Origin: Candidatus Melainabacteria bacterium
Lineage (GTDB): Bacteria; Cyanobacteriota; Vampirovibrionia; 2-02-FULL-35-15
Assembly (NCBI GenBank): GCA_023250195.1
Contig: JAHFBF010000001.1
Span: 562,422-626,421, forward strand
Direction of reading: 5' to 3'
DNA: 64,000 nt
A program made the translations under genes and the position numbers. A model generated the notes under the pieces. That model was not told where the DNA came from. It ran no database searches and was given only the letters and a program-made list of their open reading frames with translations. This document shows, in pieces, positions 33,158-40,882 of the stretch; positions within the stretch are counted from its first letter, which is position 1, and each line of letters starts with the position of its first letter.

Positions 33158-33517
33158 ATGACAAGTGCAGTATTAATCTGTCCAAGATGTGAAAGTAGGA
33201 ATGTTAAAGAACATAATCACCAATTCAAAGATGTTCCTCACCCAATACCAGTTAGAGAATGTAAAGACTGCAAAAGATTTGATTCTTTACTAACTGAAGA
33301 TTTTAAATTTTTAGTTAGCTATGGTCATACAAAAGAACAAGCACATCATTTAGTTTCAATTCAAAAGAAAGAAGCTGAAGCATGTTGGAAATCCTGGGAA
33401 TGCATTGTAATTCCTGAAATCCAAGTATGGAATAAATTATGGGAAGGACAAAAAGTAAATAGGCAAAATACAGAACCTAAAAATCCTGCATTTGACAAGA
33501 TTGGGGGTCAGTCATGA
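33158..33517 (+). CDS. Zinc-ribbon protein, phage-like operon
   Basis: A 119-residue hypothetical protein. Residues 8-38 have CPRCESRNVKEHNH and CKDCKRFD, four cysteines as expected for a zinc ribbon. The remainder is helical with a Trp-rich patch (CWKSWECIVIPEIQVWNKLWEG). AAAGAGGCAAGTGTT precedes the ATG. The stop overlaps the next gene by 4 bp, starting a chain of ATGA-type overlaps. Function unknown. Confidence 0.65.
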   Translation: MTSAVLICPRCESRNVKEHNHQFKDVPHPIPVRECKDCKRFDSLLTEDFKFLVSYGHTKEQAHHLVSIQKKEAEACWKSWECIVIPEIQVWNKLWEGQKVNRQNTEPKNPAFDKIGGQS

Positions 33518-33792
33518 TGACTATTACCGATCCTAATTTTGTTGAAATTGATTCACATGCGATGGACGACAATGATGATTTCCTGTGTGACTATTGTGAA
33601 GGAATTACTTACTCTAAATGGGGAAAACACAGCTATGGAAATCCTTCAATATTCTTTGTAATGAGAGGCATTGAGAAAGGTACTGAAGTCCCTGATGAAC
33701 ATGAATTCTTCAGCTTAATGTTCTGTTCACAAAAATGTGCTCATAAATATTTCACTAATTTAGATTATGAAGTAAGAGAGGTGACTATATGA
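33514..33792 (+). CDS. Small zinc-finger-like protein
   Basis: A 92-residue acidic protein with CDYC near residue 25 and CSQKCAHKYF near 72, a split CxxC/CxxxC arrangement. It overlaps the preceding gene by 4 bp and the following by 4 bp (ATGA). I do not recognise a family. Confidence 0.6.
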   Translation: MMTITDPNFVEIDSHAMDDNDDFLCDYCEGITYSKWGKHSYGNPSIFFVMRGIEKGTEVPDEHEFFSLMFCSQKCAHKYFTNLDYEVREVTI

Positions 33793-33968
33793 AAGTTGCC
33801 TCTATTCAACCAAGAATTATTCATTTTGAACATGAACCTAAAAAATCATTTTTCAAGGAAACATTTATTGAGCCATTTGAAAGATTGGGTTTTGAGAAAT
33901 CAGCTTATTTGATTTCTCATACCCTACTAACTTTCTTTATGGGTCGTTTAGCTGGAAGTAATAAATGA
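33789..33968 (+). CDS. Small basic protein, 59 residues
   Basis: This short frame starts MKVASIQPRIIHFEHEP and ends FFMGRLAGSNK. It is supported by its ATGA overlap with the gene before and by its stop overlapping an ATG at 33965. A single hydrophobic helix (AYLISHTLLTFFMGRLAG) may touch the membrane. Function unknown. Confidence 0.5.
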   Translation: MKVASIQPRIIHFEHEPKKSFFKETFIEPFERLGFEKSAYLISHTLLTFFMGRLAGSNK

Positions 33969-33994
33969 AAAAACTAAAGATAAAGGAGAAAACT

Positions 33995-34888
33995 ATGGAT
34001 ACTGAACAAAAAAAAGATAATAACAATAGTGCATTAGTAACTTTATATCCATCTGTTGATATAGATGCTGCTGAAAAATATTTCAGAGATTACCAGGAGT
34101 TATCTAAACGTATCTTAGATTCTTCTGATGTAATGAAGAAAAAATATACTGATAAAAAAACAGGCGAGATTAAAGAAATTGAGGTTAAGATTAAATCTGC
34201 TTGGCGTAAATTAGCTTGGTGTTACAGGGTTTCAACTGAAATTATTGAAGAACGAAAAGAAACAATCACTGATGAAAACTTCAATGAAGGTTTTGTCTAT
34301 CACTTTAAAGTAAGAGCTGCTTCACCAAATGGTAGAGAAATGCCAGGTATCGGTTCTTGTTCATCTCTAGAAAAAGGAATCCCGAAAACTGAACATAATG
34401 CACGTGGTATAGCCCACACAAGAGCTACTAATAGGGCAATTAGTGATTTGTTAGGTTTAGGTGAATTAAGTGGAGAAGAGTTAGATGATGATGAGGATGA
34501 AACAGGCAAGCAATCTAAAACCTCTAAACCAAAAGAACAAATAGTTGATCCATATGGCTTTGTAGGCGAAGATAAATTTTATCCTAGGAATGTCAGTCCT
34601 TTTGAATGGCGAGCACCACATGAAGGTTGGTGGCAAAGACTCATTATTAGTGGTGAAGAAAAAGGATTTACAAAAGAAGATTTACTAGCAACTCTTAATG
34701 ACAAAAGAAAAAAGGTTGAGCCTGCTTCTACTGAGGTTACAAGCATGAAGGATTTGCATTACTTCCAATATAGATGGCTTGGTAATTATATTAAAAATTG
34801 GAATGGCAAAGTTGAGGGGCAAACTGAACTGCCTTTAACAAAAGAAGAAATGATTGCTAAAGGTGAAAAAGCTGCTCTTGAATTATAG
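33995..34888 (+). CDS. Phage-type protein, possibly recombination-related
   Basis: A 297-residue protein starting at the ATG at 33995, which has AAAGGAG at 10 nt; an earlier in-frame ATG (33965) overlaps the previous stop. The core SAWRKLAWCYRVSTEIIEE, FKVRAASPNGREMPGIGSCSS and HNARGIAHTRATNRAISDLLG recurs, from memory, in uncharacterised phage, plasmid and archaeal proteins near recombination genes. The linker ELDDDEDETGKQ is acidic. The C-terminal part has Trp-rich helices. A single-strand annealing or ssDNA-binding role is plausible from position only. Confidence 0.55.
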   Translation: MDTEQKKDNNNSALVTLYPSVDIDAAEKYFRDYQELSKRILDSSDVMKKKYTDKKTGEIKEIEVKIKSAWRKLAWCYRVSTEIIEERKETITDENFNEGFVYHFKVRAASPNGREMPGIGSCSSLEKGIPKTEHNARGIAHTRATNRAISDLLGLGELSGEELDDDEDETGKQSKTSKPKEQIVDPYGFVGEDKFYPRNVSPFEWRAPHEGWWQRLIISGEEKGFTKEDLLATLNDKRKKVEPASTEVTSMKDLHYFQYRWLGNYIKNWNGKVEGQTELPLTKEEMIAKGEKAALEL

Positions 34889-34921
34889 CTAGTAGCTTCT
34901 TTTTTTTGAGGATAAGACGTA

Positions 34922-35725
34922 ATGAGTAAAAGATTTACAGAGACTGAAATCTGGAAAGACCCGTGGTTCAGGAAGCTTCCTTGTAAATATAAGATGTTTT
35001 GGAAATATATTACTGAACAATGTGATGAAGCAGGAATTTGGAAGCCTGACTTTGAACTAGCTAGTTTTTACATCGGAGAAGAAATTGATATAAATGAAGC
35101 AACGAAAGTATTTAACGAAGGAAAGCAAAGAATTATTGTATTAGACAATAGGGGCTTTTTAATTTGTGATTTTATAAGCTTTCAATATGGAGAACTAAAA
35201 AGAGATTACAATCCACATAAAAAAGCTATTACTCTTTTGGATAAGAGAAATTTATCTTTGAACCTTCAAGAAAGGTTGGTTCAAGCTTGCGGCAAGCTTC
35301 TGAATAAGGATAAGGATATGGTAAAGGATAAGAAAAAGGTAAAAGATCAAGATTTTGGAAAGTCTGAAAACCTTTTAGTTTCAGAAATTGACCATAAAGC
35401 AGAATTCGACAAGCTTTGGAGTAAATATAGGCGCAAAAAGGGTGACAAGAAAAAATTATTTGAAAAGTTTCAACAGCAAATAAAAACCAAGCAAGATTTA
35501 GAAAATATTACAAAAGCTCTTGAAAACTATAACTATTCTAAGCAAAACACGGCACTCAAATACATTGCTCATGGTTCCACTTGGTTTAACGAGGAGTGGA
35601 GAGACTGGATCGATTATCGAGAAGAACCAGAAGGACAAAAAAAAAGAGCAAGTCCAGGTGAGCCGTTACAAGATAAATGGTCAATGGTTCCAGTATTTGG
35701 TGAAAATGAAGAGGTACAAGCATGA
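34922..35725 (+). CDS. Replisome-organiser-like phage protein
   Basis: A 267-residue protein. The N-terminal 110 residues (RFTETEIWKDPWFRKLPCKYKMFWKYI...DEAGIWKPDFELASF) form a winged-helix-like domain typical of phage replication initiators. A charged Lys-rich linker (DKDMVKDKKKVKDQD) follows. The C-terminal FDKLWSKYRRKKGDKKKLFEKF...HGSTWFNEEWRDW is a domain often found in such proteins. It directly precedes and overlaps by 4 bp a DnaC-like helicase loader, the usual order in phages. It probably binds the element's origin. Confidence 0.6.
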   Translation: MSKRFTETEIWKDPWFRKLPCKYKMFWKYITEQCDEAGIWKPDFELASFYIGEEIDINEATKVFNEGKQRIIVLDNRGFLICDFISFQYGELKRDYNPHKKAITLLDKRNLSLNLQERLVQACGKLLNKDKDMVKDKKKVKDQDFGKSENLLVSEIDHKAEFDKLWSKYRRKKGDKKKLFEKFQQQIKTKQDLENITKALENYNYSKQNTALKYIAHGSTWFNEEWRDWIDYREEPEGQKKRASPGEPLQDKWSMVPVFGENEEVQA

Positions 35726-36480
35726 AACAACTAAAAGAAATGACTAAAGCAAATATAGAAAATAGACCTCCAAGCCAAATATGTACTCATTGTGCCTCTA
35801 CAATTGAACCCTTTTTTATTGAAACCATTGGCTGGAAATTCCCCTCGGTGTGTCCACCGTGTGACCAAGAGTTAACAGAAAAAGAGCAAAAAATAACATC
35901 ACAAAAAGAACTCCATGATTTACTTCAAAAATCAGGGCTTAAAGGTAAATTGTTGACTCATGCATTTAGTAATTTTAAACACAGTGAGAGCCCTCAAGTA
36001 TTTCAATTGGCTAAATCTTATGCAATAACTTTTATTACCCCTGACGTACATCATGGACTTATGCTTTTTGGTAAGACAGGTACAGGTAAAACACACTTAG
36101 CATGTGCGATTGCTAATCATATTATTAATCAAAATAGAATCTCTGTAAAGTTTATAAAGTCAATTGATTTGTTGTTTCAAATCCGTCGAGCTATGAATAT
36201 AAACACTGACGAGGAATTGAAATTTATTGAACAACTTGCTAATTGTCCATTGTTAATTATTGATGATTTAGGCTCAGAGAAAATAACCGATTGGGCTCAA
36301 CAGGTTTTTTACAAAATAATTGATGACAGAGACATCTTAGGAAAACCAATAATTATTACCACAAACATTGACATTAGAGATTTAGCAAATAGGATTGGTG
36401 AACGTACCGCATCTAGATTAGCTTCAATGTGCAAATTAGTTGCAATGAGTTCTAAGGATTATAGGTTAAAGACAAAGTAA
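35722..36480 (+). CDS. DnaC/IstB-like AAA+ helicase loader
   Basis: A 252-residue ATPase that would load the replicative helicase. The N-terminus has CTHC...CPPC, a zinc-binding pattern (22-50). Walker A is GKTGTGKTH (about 115-123). Walker B is LLIIDDLGSEK near 190. Sensor segment IIITTNIDI follows and GERTASRLASM is the box VII arginine finger region. It overlaps the replisome-organiser gene by 4 bp. DnaC is the closest match; IstB is less likely as no transposase is present. Confidence 0.85.
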   Translation: MKQLKEMTKANIENRPPSQICTHCASTIEPFFIETIGWKFPSVCPPCDQELTEKEQKITSQKELHDLLQKSGLKGKLLTHAFSNFKHSESPQVFQLAKSYAITFITPDVHHGLMLFGKTGTGKTHLACAIANHIINQNRISVKFIKSIDLLFQIRRAMNINTDEELKFIEQLANCPLLIIDDLGSEKITDWAQQVFYKIIDDRDILGKPIIITTNIDIRDLANRIGERTASRLASMCKLVAMSSKDYRLKTK

Positions 36481-36491
36481 CGGAAGTGACA

Positions 36492-37043
36492 ATGCAAGGA
36501 ATCCTTACAATGAAGTTTGATGAAATCTATCCTAAATACAACAATTTTATTGAATATTGCTTACAAAAAGTTAGGGATTTACCAGAGCTAGAGGATATTA
36601 AGCAGGAAATATTAATTAAAATATTTCAAAAGTGTAATTTTATAAAAAATCCACAGGCAATAAGAGCTTGGCTTTTAACTCTTATAAAAAACTATTTAAC
36701 TGATTACTTTAGAAAAGACAAACATAACTATATTACTTTCTCTGATATAGAAATTGGTTCAGAGATATATGAATCTTTTAATGCCGAAAATATTTTGATT
36801 GATCATAAAGACCCATCAGTAATTATTGAAAATGAAGAATTGAAAAATATAATCCAGGACACTTTAAATGATCTTGAAAATCCCTGGAAGAAAGTTCTAG
36901 TCGCAAGGCATTATAATAATCTTGCTTATAAGGAAATTGCTGAAAAATATGATATGCCACTGGGTACTGTGAGGAGTCGTATGCATAGAGCAAGAAATAG
37001 ATTTATTAAAGCGTTCTCTGAAGAACCAAGTAATGCCAAATAG
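36492..37043 (+). CDS. Sigma-70 family RNA polymerase sigma factor
   Basis: A 183-residue sigma factor of the ECF size class. Region 2 spans YPKYNNFIEYCLQKVRDLPELEDIKQEILIKIFQKC and region 4 spans NLAYKEIAEKYDMPLGTVRSRMHRARNRF, with a clear helix-turn-helix. I choose the ATG at 36492 with GGAAG just upstream; a GTG at 36486 and an ATG at 36513 are in frame. It overlaps the next gene by 11 bp. Being inside a phage-type operon it may drive the element's later genes. No anti-sigma factor is nearby. Confidence 0.85.
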   Translation: MQGILTMKFDEIYPKYNNFIEYCLQKVRDLPELEDIKQEILIKIFQKCNFIKNPQAIRAWLLTLIKNYLTDYFRKDKHNYITFSDIEIGSEIYESFNAENILIDHKDPSVIIENEELKNIIQDTLNDLENPWKKVLVARHYNNLAYKEIAEKYDMPLGTVRSRMHRARNRFIKAFSEEPSNAK

Positions 37044-37377
37044 AAACAAAGAAAAAGGATCAAGAGGTGAAATTAAACTTGTAAAAGAGTTTGAAAAAGC
37101 TGGCTTTAGAGCTAGGCGTATCCCTTATTCTGGGGCACTGGAATCCTGGAAAGGTGATGTTGAAGCATGGACACCAAAAGGTAAATTAACTGGTGAAGTA
37201 AAAATCAGAAGCTCAGGGTTTAAGTTTTTATATGACAATTTAGGAGTTCATGATTTCTTGGCTATTAGAGAAGTTAAAAAAGAAGAGGCAGCACACCTAA
37301 ATAATTGGCAATCTACAAAACCTTATTTAATCATACTTACTCTTGATAAGTTTTTAGAAATATTAGATATTAAATAG
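37033..37377 (+). CDS. Holliday-junction-resolvase-like PD-(D/E)XK nuclease
   Basis: A 114-residue nuclease. NKEKGSRGEIKLVKEFEKAGFRARRIPYSGALES (4-37) with the catalytic Glu, then KGDVEAWTP, then GEVKIRSSG (E-x-K) match archaeal Hjc and phage resolvase-like proteins. It probably cuts branched DNA during recombination or packaging. It overlaps the sigma factor gene and is the last gene of the rightward operon. Confidence 0.75.
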   Translation: MPNRNKEKGSRGEIKLVKEFEKAGFRARRIPYSGALESWKGDVEAWTPKGKLTGEVKIRSSGFKFLYDNLGVHDFLAIREVKKEEAAHLNNWQSTKPYLIILTLDKFLEILDIK

Positions 37378-37460
37378 ATGGATGATTTCAAATTATTTAT
37401 AATCTGCTTTTGTTGGACTGCTCAACTCTGTTAAGTTTAACTGCAAATTCTTTTTATATT

Positions 37461-38036
37461 TTAAATCAATTGGTGCAATTGCAAAAGCATTTTAACAAAA
37501 AAAGAGTATTCTTTATCTTCATTGCCTTCTTGTTTAATCGCTTTTAGTGCATTATTTTTCAAACTTTCATTTCTTGTTCTCATACAAGCATCAATCGTTT
37601 TCCCTATAGATTCTAATTTTGTTTGTCTTTTTTCAAGTAATTCTGGTCGATTTAATCTTATGTCGAGTATTGTTAACTCTCCTCTTTCGTTACCCTGTTT
37701 ATTTTTCAAAAATACTCCTACGGCAATAAGAAAATCATCTGGATTTTCTTCGTATGGATTAATATAAGGGGTACCTTCATCATATTTATTACTTTTTGCG
37801 TTATTGCATGTTGCACATACAAATCCTAAATTAGACCATTCAAATTCTAAATTTGGGTATTTAGATTTTGGCCTAATATGCTCTATATCACCAAAGTAAA
37901 TGTGTGTAACTTCACTTTCGCAATACGAGCATTTCTCAAAAGAGGCATTGACTAAAGCCTCCTTATTATCAGGGTGTTTATAGTTAGTAACTAATGCTGT
38001 CGGATTTGGACAACTTGGCCGATTAATTCTTCTCAT
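37461..38036 (-). CDS. PtuB-like HNH endonuclease of a Septu-type pair
   Basis: A 191-residue HNH nuclease. It has C36-x2-C39 (KCSYCE), DIEHIRPKSKYP (50-61) with the HNH His, W-SNL, and C74-x2-C77 followed by N. This layout matches HNH proteins paired with ATPases in Septu (PtuB) and in some retron systems (TIGR02646 type). The C-terminal helices may bind the partner. Its start overlaps the end of the ATPase gene upstream by 14 bp. Target is presumably nucleic acid of invading phages, by analogy. Confidence 0.75.
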   Translation of the reverse strand: MRRINRPSCPNPTALVTNYKHPDNKEALVNASFEKCSYCESEVTHIYFGDIEHIRPKSKYPNLEFEWSNLGFVCATCNNAKSNKYDEGTPYINPYEENPDDFLIAVGVFLKNKQGNERGELTILDIRLNRPELLEKRQTKLESIGKTIDACMRTRNESLKNNALKAIKQEGNEDKEYSFFVKMLLQLHQLI

Positions 38037-39252
38037 CTTTTTCTTGTATTAAATTAGTTATTGCTTCTGGAATAAGCTTTTCTAATCCAATTTGTGATAA
38101 TTCCTTTCGCATATCATTAAATGTTTTTTCTGTTACATCAGTTCTTGCATATTTTTGGACAACTTCAATTAATTTTTCTTCGGCCCAAACTGGCATAGTA
38201 AAAGAAACACCTAAAACTTCATCTAATATCTCAGTTGCAGTTTTTGCCTTATTAATCAAATCTAATTTTTGAGTTGTGACTTTTTTCTCTTTATTAAATC
38301 TAAGAATATAAACATTTGAATCTTTAACCGAACCCACAATTAAAGGACTATGGGTTGAAACAATAAAACTTACATTTGGGAAGGCTTTAACAAAGTCAGG
38401 CAAAATCCTTCTTTGCATAGTGGGATGAAGATGGTTTTCAACTTCATCAATTATTACTGTAAAACTTCCCTTTTCATCAGCTGCATACATATAAATTTGC
38501 CATGCAAAATCAATAATTGAGCTTATTCCTCCAGAAGCAGCATCGATAATAAAATCGCCAGAGTCACACTCTAAAACAATCTCAAAATTTCTAACAACAA
38601 ACTTTTTAAAACCTAGCTCTGTAGGAAGAACAGTTTTTAGAGTGTCCTCAAATCCTTTATAATATTCCAACAATTTTTCATTTGGCACCATGTCTTCATT
38701 TCCCCGTCCAAATATATTCCATGTTACTAGTGTTTCTTTCATATGAAAGCTACTAGACTGGTCACTAGAACCAAAATAACGATTTTTACTACTATTAGAA
38801 ACTTTGTTAAAAGCTTGCCCTTTATCTATTGCACCATGTGTTGGGATGCTATTTAAAACCTGATAACGAAAAATCGAACGATGTGAGGGTATAAAAAAAC
38901 AGTTAATAGTTTGTCTGTTTTCAATTTCAATATTATATTGTGGACCAACCTGTTGCGGTACTATAATATTTGCCTTAACTCCATTAGAGTATTCTATTTC
39001 TCCTCTTTTATTTTGTGTGTTTGAATCATTTGTAAAGAAACCCGTGAGCCATTTCCATATTCTACTTTGTACATCCATTTTGGGTGTAGCCAGAGACTGA
39101 ACATCCCATCCAAAGTGCTTTGCCAAAATATTCAAAATTGTTGTTTTACCGCTTCCGTTTGCACCAGTAATTACAGTCAATCTTTCGTGAAAATTAATTT
39201 CTACATTTTCAAATTGTTGCCATTTGTCAATTGTAATTGTTTTGAAGTTCAT
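38023..39252 (-). CDS. PtuA-like AAA ATPase of a Septu-type pair
   Basis: A 409-residue ABC/SMC-type ATPase. Walker A is GANGSGKTT (30-38). The ABC-like signature is DAASGGISSI. Walker B with catalytic Glu is FTVIIDEVENHLHP, followed by the His-switch FIVSTHSPLIVG. No toprim domain follows, so it is not an OLD nuclease. Position and overlap with the HNH gene support a Septu-like two-gene defence system: ATPase first, nuclease second. No reverse transcriptase or retron RNA is adjacent. It lies between the replication operon and the integrase, a usual place for cargo defence genes. Confidence 0.75.
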   Translation of the reverse strand: MNFKTITIDKWQQFENVEINFHERLTVITGANGSGKTTILNILAKHFGWDVQSLATPKMDVQSRIWKWLTGFFTNDSNTQNKRGEIEYSNGVKANIIVPQQVGPQYNIEIENRQTINCFFIPSHRSIFRYQVLNSIPTHGAIDKGQAFNKVSNSSKNRYFGSSDQSSSFHMKETLVTWNIFGRGNEDMVPNEKLLEYYKGFEDTLKTVLPTELGFKKFVVRNFEIVLECDSGDFIIDAASGGISSIIDFAWQIYMYAADEKGSFTVIIDEVENHLHPTMQRRILPDFVKAFPNVSFIVSTHSPLIVGSVKDSNVYILRFNKEKKVTTQKLDLINKAKTATEILDEVLGVSFTMPVWAEEKLIEVVQKYARTDVTEKTFNDMRKELSQIGLEKLIPEAITNLIQEKDEKN

Positions 39253-39360
39253 AAATTCGATTAACTAAAACATCTTAAGCATCTTATTTTTTAATTACTT
39301 AAGACGATTCTACACCATATAGAAATTATAGTTTATATGAAAGGTATTCATAATACATTA

Positions 39361-40476
39361 TCACCACCCTTGCATTTCCTTCACTACTTCATCTTGTGTA
39401 GTCATAAGATAACCCTGAGTAGTTTTTAGATTTGAGTGCCCTAAAGCCATTGAAATAATGTTAATTGGCTTTCCTGCGTTAGCAGCAACAGTTGCAAATG
39501 TTCTACGAAGTCCATGTGTGTTTATTTGAATATTAAGTCTCTTAGAAAGTCTTTTTAATTTCCTTAAAAGAGTTGCTCTGTTAAATGGCACAGGTTCTTT
39601 TGTTGAACTGGAAATAGTTAAAAAGAAATAATCCGGATCACTTTCAGGTCTTACCTTCAAATATTCTTCAAGACAGCTATGCAACCTGCTACAAATACCA
39701 ACACATCTGTTTTTGTATCCCTTGCCCAAATAAACGAAAATCTTACGTTTTTCCAAATCAACGTCATTAAGCCTTAAGTTACAAAGTTCACTTGCACGAA
39801 GTCCTGTAAAACCTACTGTAGCAAAAGCAGTTTTACTTAAAATAACATCATATTCAGACTGGCAATTGTATCTTTTTCCAGCTTGTTCAAGTAAAAGTTC
39901 AAACTCATCTACAGTGCAGTGTAGTTTTTTGGGTGGGTATATCCTTTTAGGTTTTAATTTCCTAAGTTCAGCATAAATACTTTCACTCAGAAGATTTTTT
40001 GCAATCAGATATTTAACAAATGACCTAAGAGCTTTGTAAATATTTTCTTTGGTACTAAAGTATTCAGGTTTTATACTACAGAAAACATGCCTTAGGCAAT
40101 CAATGGAAATAAGAGGTGTCCTCTGATACCTTCTTGGTAACCGTTCAAAGTAGTAGTCCAGGTAATAGTTATAACCTTGCATTGTTATTTCACCAATTGG
40201 TCTACCAGTAAGTAAGCCTTTCCTACACCACTCAACCCATTCTTTCTGCAGCTCTTTTAAAACCTCAAGATTAAAAATTGCATTAGAAAGTTTTCTTTTG
40301 TCGAACAATTCCTTTTTCCACTCCAGATACGCAAATATAGGTACACTATATCTAAAGCCCCCTCTACAGGTTGTAGAAAGTGCAGGTAGACCACGATGAG
40401 TTATCATCCTCTGAACTGTTCTTGTTGATACCTTTAAATCTTTTGCAATATCTTTTGTTGTAAGTGTTTCTAACAT
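39361..40476 (-). CDS. Tyrosine recombinase with fused N-terminal excisionase-like HTH
   Basis: A 371-residue integrase. Residues 1-55 (LTTKDIAKDLKVSTRTVQRMITHRGLP...FRYSVPIFAYLEW) are a MerR/excisionase-type helix-turn-helix. A SAM-like core-binding domain follows (about 70-175). The catalytic domain has R227 (GLRASE), K252/K255 region (LGKGYK), H321-x2-R324 (HGLRRTF), H347 (LGHSN) and the nucleophile Y356 (GYLMT). All six catalytic positions appear present. It presumably integrates and perhaps excises the surrounding element. The fusion would join directionality factor and recombinase in one protein. Confidence 0.85.
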   Translation of the reverse strand: MLETLTTKDIAKDLKVSTRTVQRMITHRGLPALSTTCRGGFRYSVPIFAYLEWKKELFDKRKLSNAIFNLEVLKELQKEWVEWCRKGLLTGRPIGEITMQGYNYYLDYYFERLPRRYQRTPLISIDCLRHVFCSIKPEYFSTKENIYKALRSFVKYLIAKNLLSESIYAELRKLKPKRIYPPKKLHCTVDEFELLLEQAGKRYNCQSEYDVILSKTAFATVGFTGLRASELCNLRLNDVDLEKRKIFVYLGKGYKNRCVGICSRLHSCLEEYLKVRPESDPDYFFLTISSSTKEPVPFNRATLLRKLKRLSKRLNIQINTHGLRRTFATVAANAGKPINIISMALGHSNLKTTQGYLMTTQDEVVKEMQGW

Positions 40477-40579
40477 AATCCCACCTTCCTTTTGTTTGGT
40501 GGGATTAAATTGTACTTGGCATTAACGAGGAAACGAAACTCAAGAAGAGGAAAAAATAGAAAAAGAATCAGGATGTCCT

Positions 40580-40702
40580 ATGTGTGGTGTTTTTGGATGG
40601 TTATTTAATTTAATTAAAAAGCCATTTGAAATACTTTGTGGGAAAAATGAAACAGATTCTAATAAAAACTCTTGTTCAACTAGTTGCTCGACTAAAAAGT
40701 AA
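40580..40702 (+). CDS. Tiny cysteine-rich protein, 40 residues
   Basis: Begins MCGVFGWLFNLIKK and ends NSCSTSCSTKK. It has four cysteines in 40 residues. AGGA lies 6 nt before the ATG. The frame is open upstream for about 19 more codons without an ATG (ending ESGCP), so the protein might be longer from an unusual start. The next small gene follows after 11 bp. Possibly a metal-handling peptide of the adjacent cluster; this is inference. Confidence 0.4.
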   Translation: MCGVFGWLFNLIKKPFEILCGKNETDSNKNSCSTSCSTKK

Positions 40703-40713
40703 GGAGAAAAATC

Positions 40714-40809
40714 ATGATTTTACTTTGTCCATCGTGTTATTTATTGCCTTTACTTGTTATTGTTGGACTTATCATAGGACTTTTTAACTTTAAAAAGAAG
40801 GAAAAGTAA
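40714..40809 (+). CDS. Tiny membrane protein, 31 residues
   Basis: Reads MILLCPSCY then LLPLLVIVGLIIGLF and a lysine tail: a CxxC pair followed by a single transmembrane helix. AAGGAG stands 7 nt before the ATG. It lies 74 bp before the metal permease gene. Function unknown; CxxC at a membrane face suggests metal or thiol chemistry. Confidence 0.5.
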   Translation: MILLCPSCYLLPLLVIVGLIIGLFNFKKKEK

Positions 40810-40882
40810 CTTACTAAACATGAAAAAATCTTATGATAAAGTTGTGTTATATTCATAAGTTAATAATAAGTGGAGGTTTAAT

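Noticed and set aside
35722-36480. IstB transposition helper
   Set aside because: No transposase gene is next to it; the replisome-organiser-like gene directly upstream favours a DnaC-like loader.
37461-39252. Retron or OLD-nuclease interpretation of the ATPase/HNH pair
   Set aside because: No reverse transcriptase or msr/msd-like inverted repeats are adjacent, and the ATPase lacks a C-terminal toprim domain.
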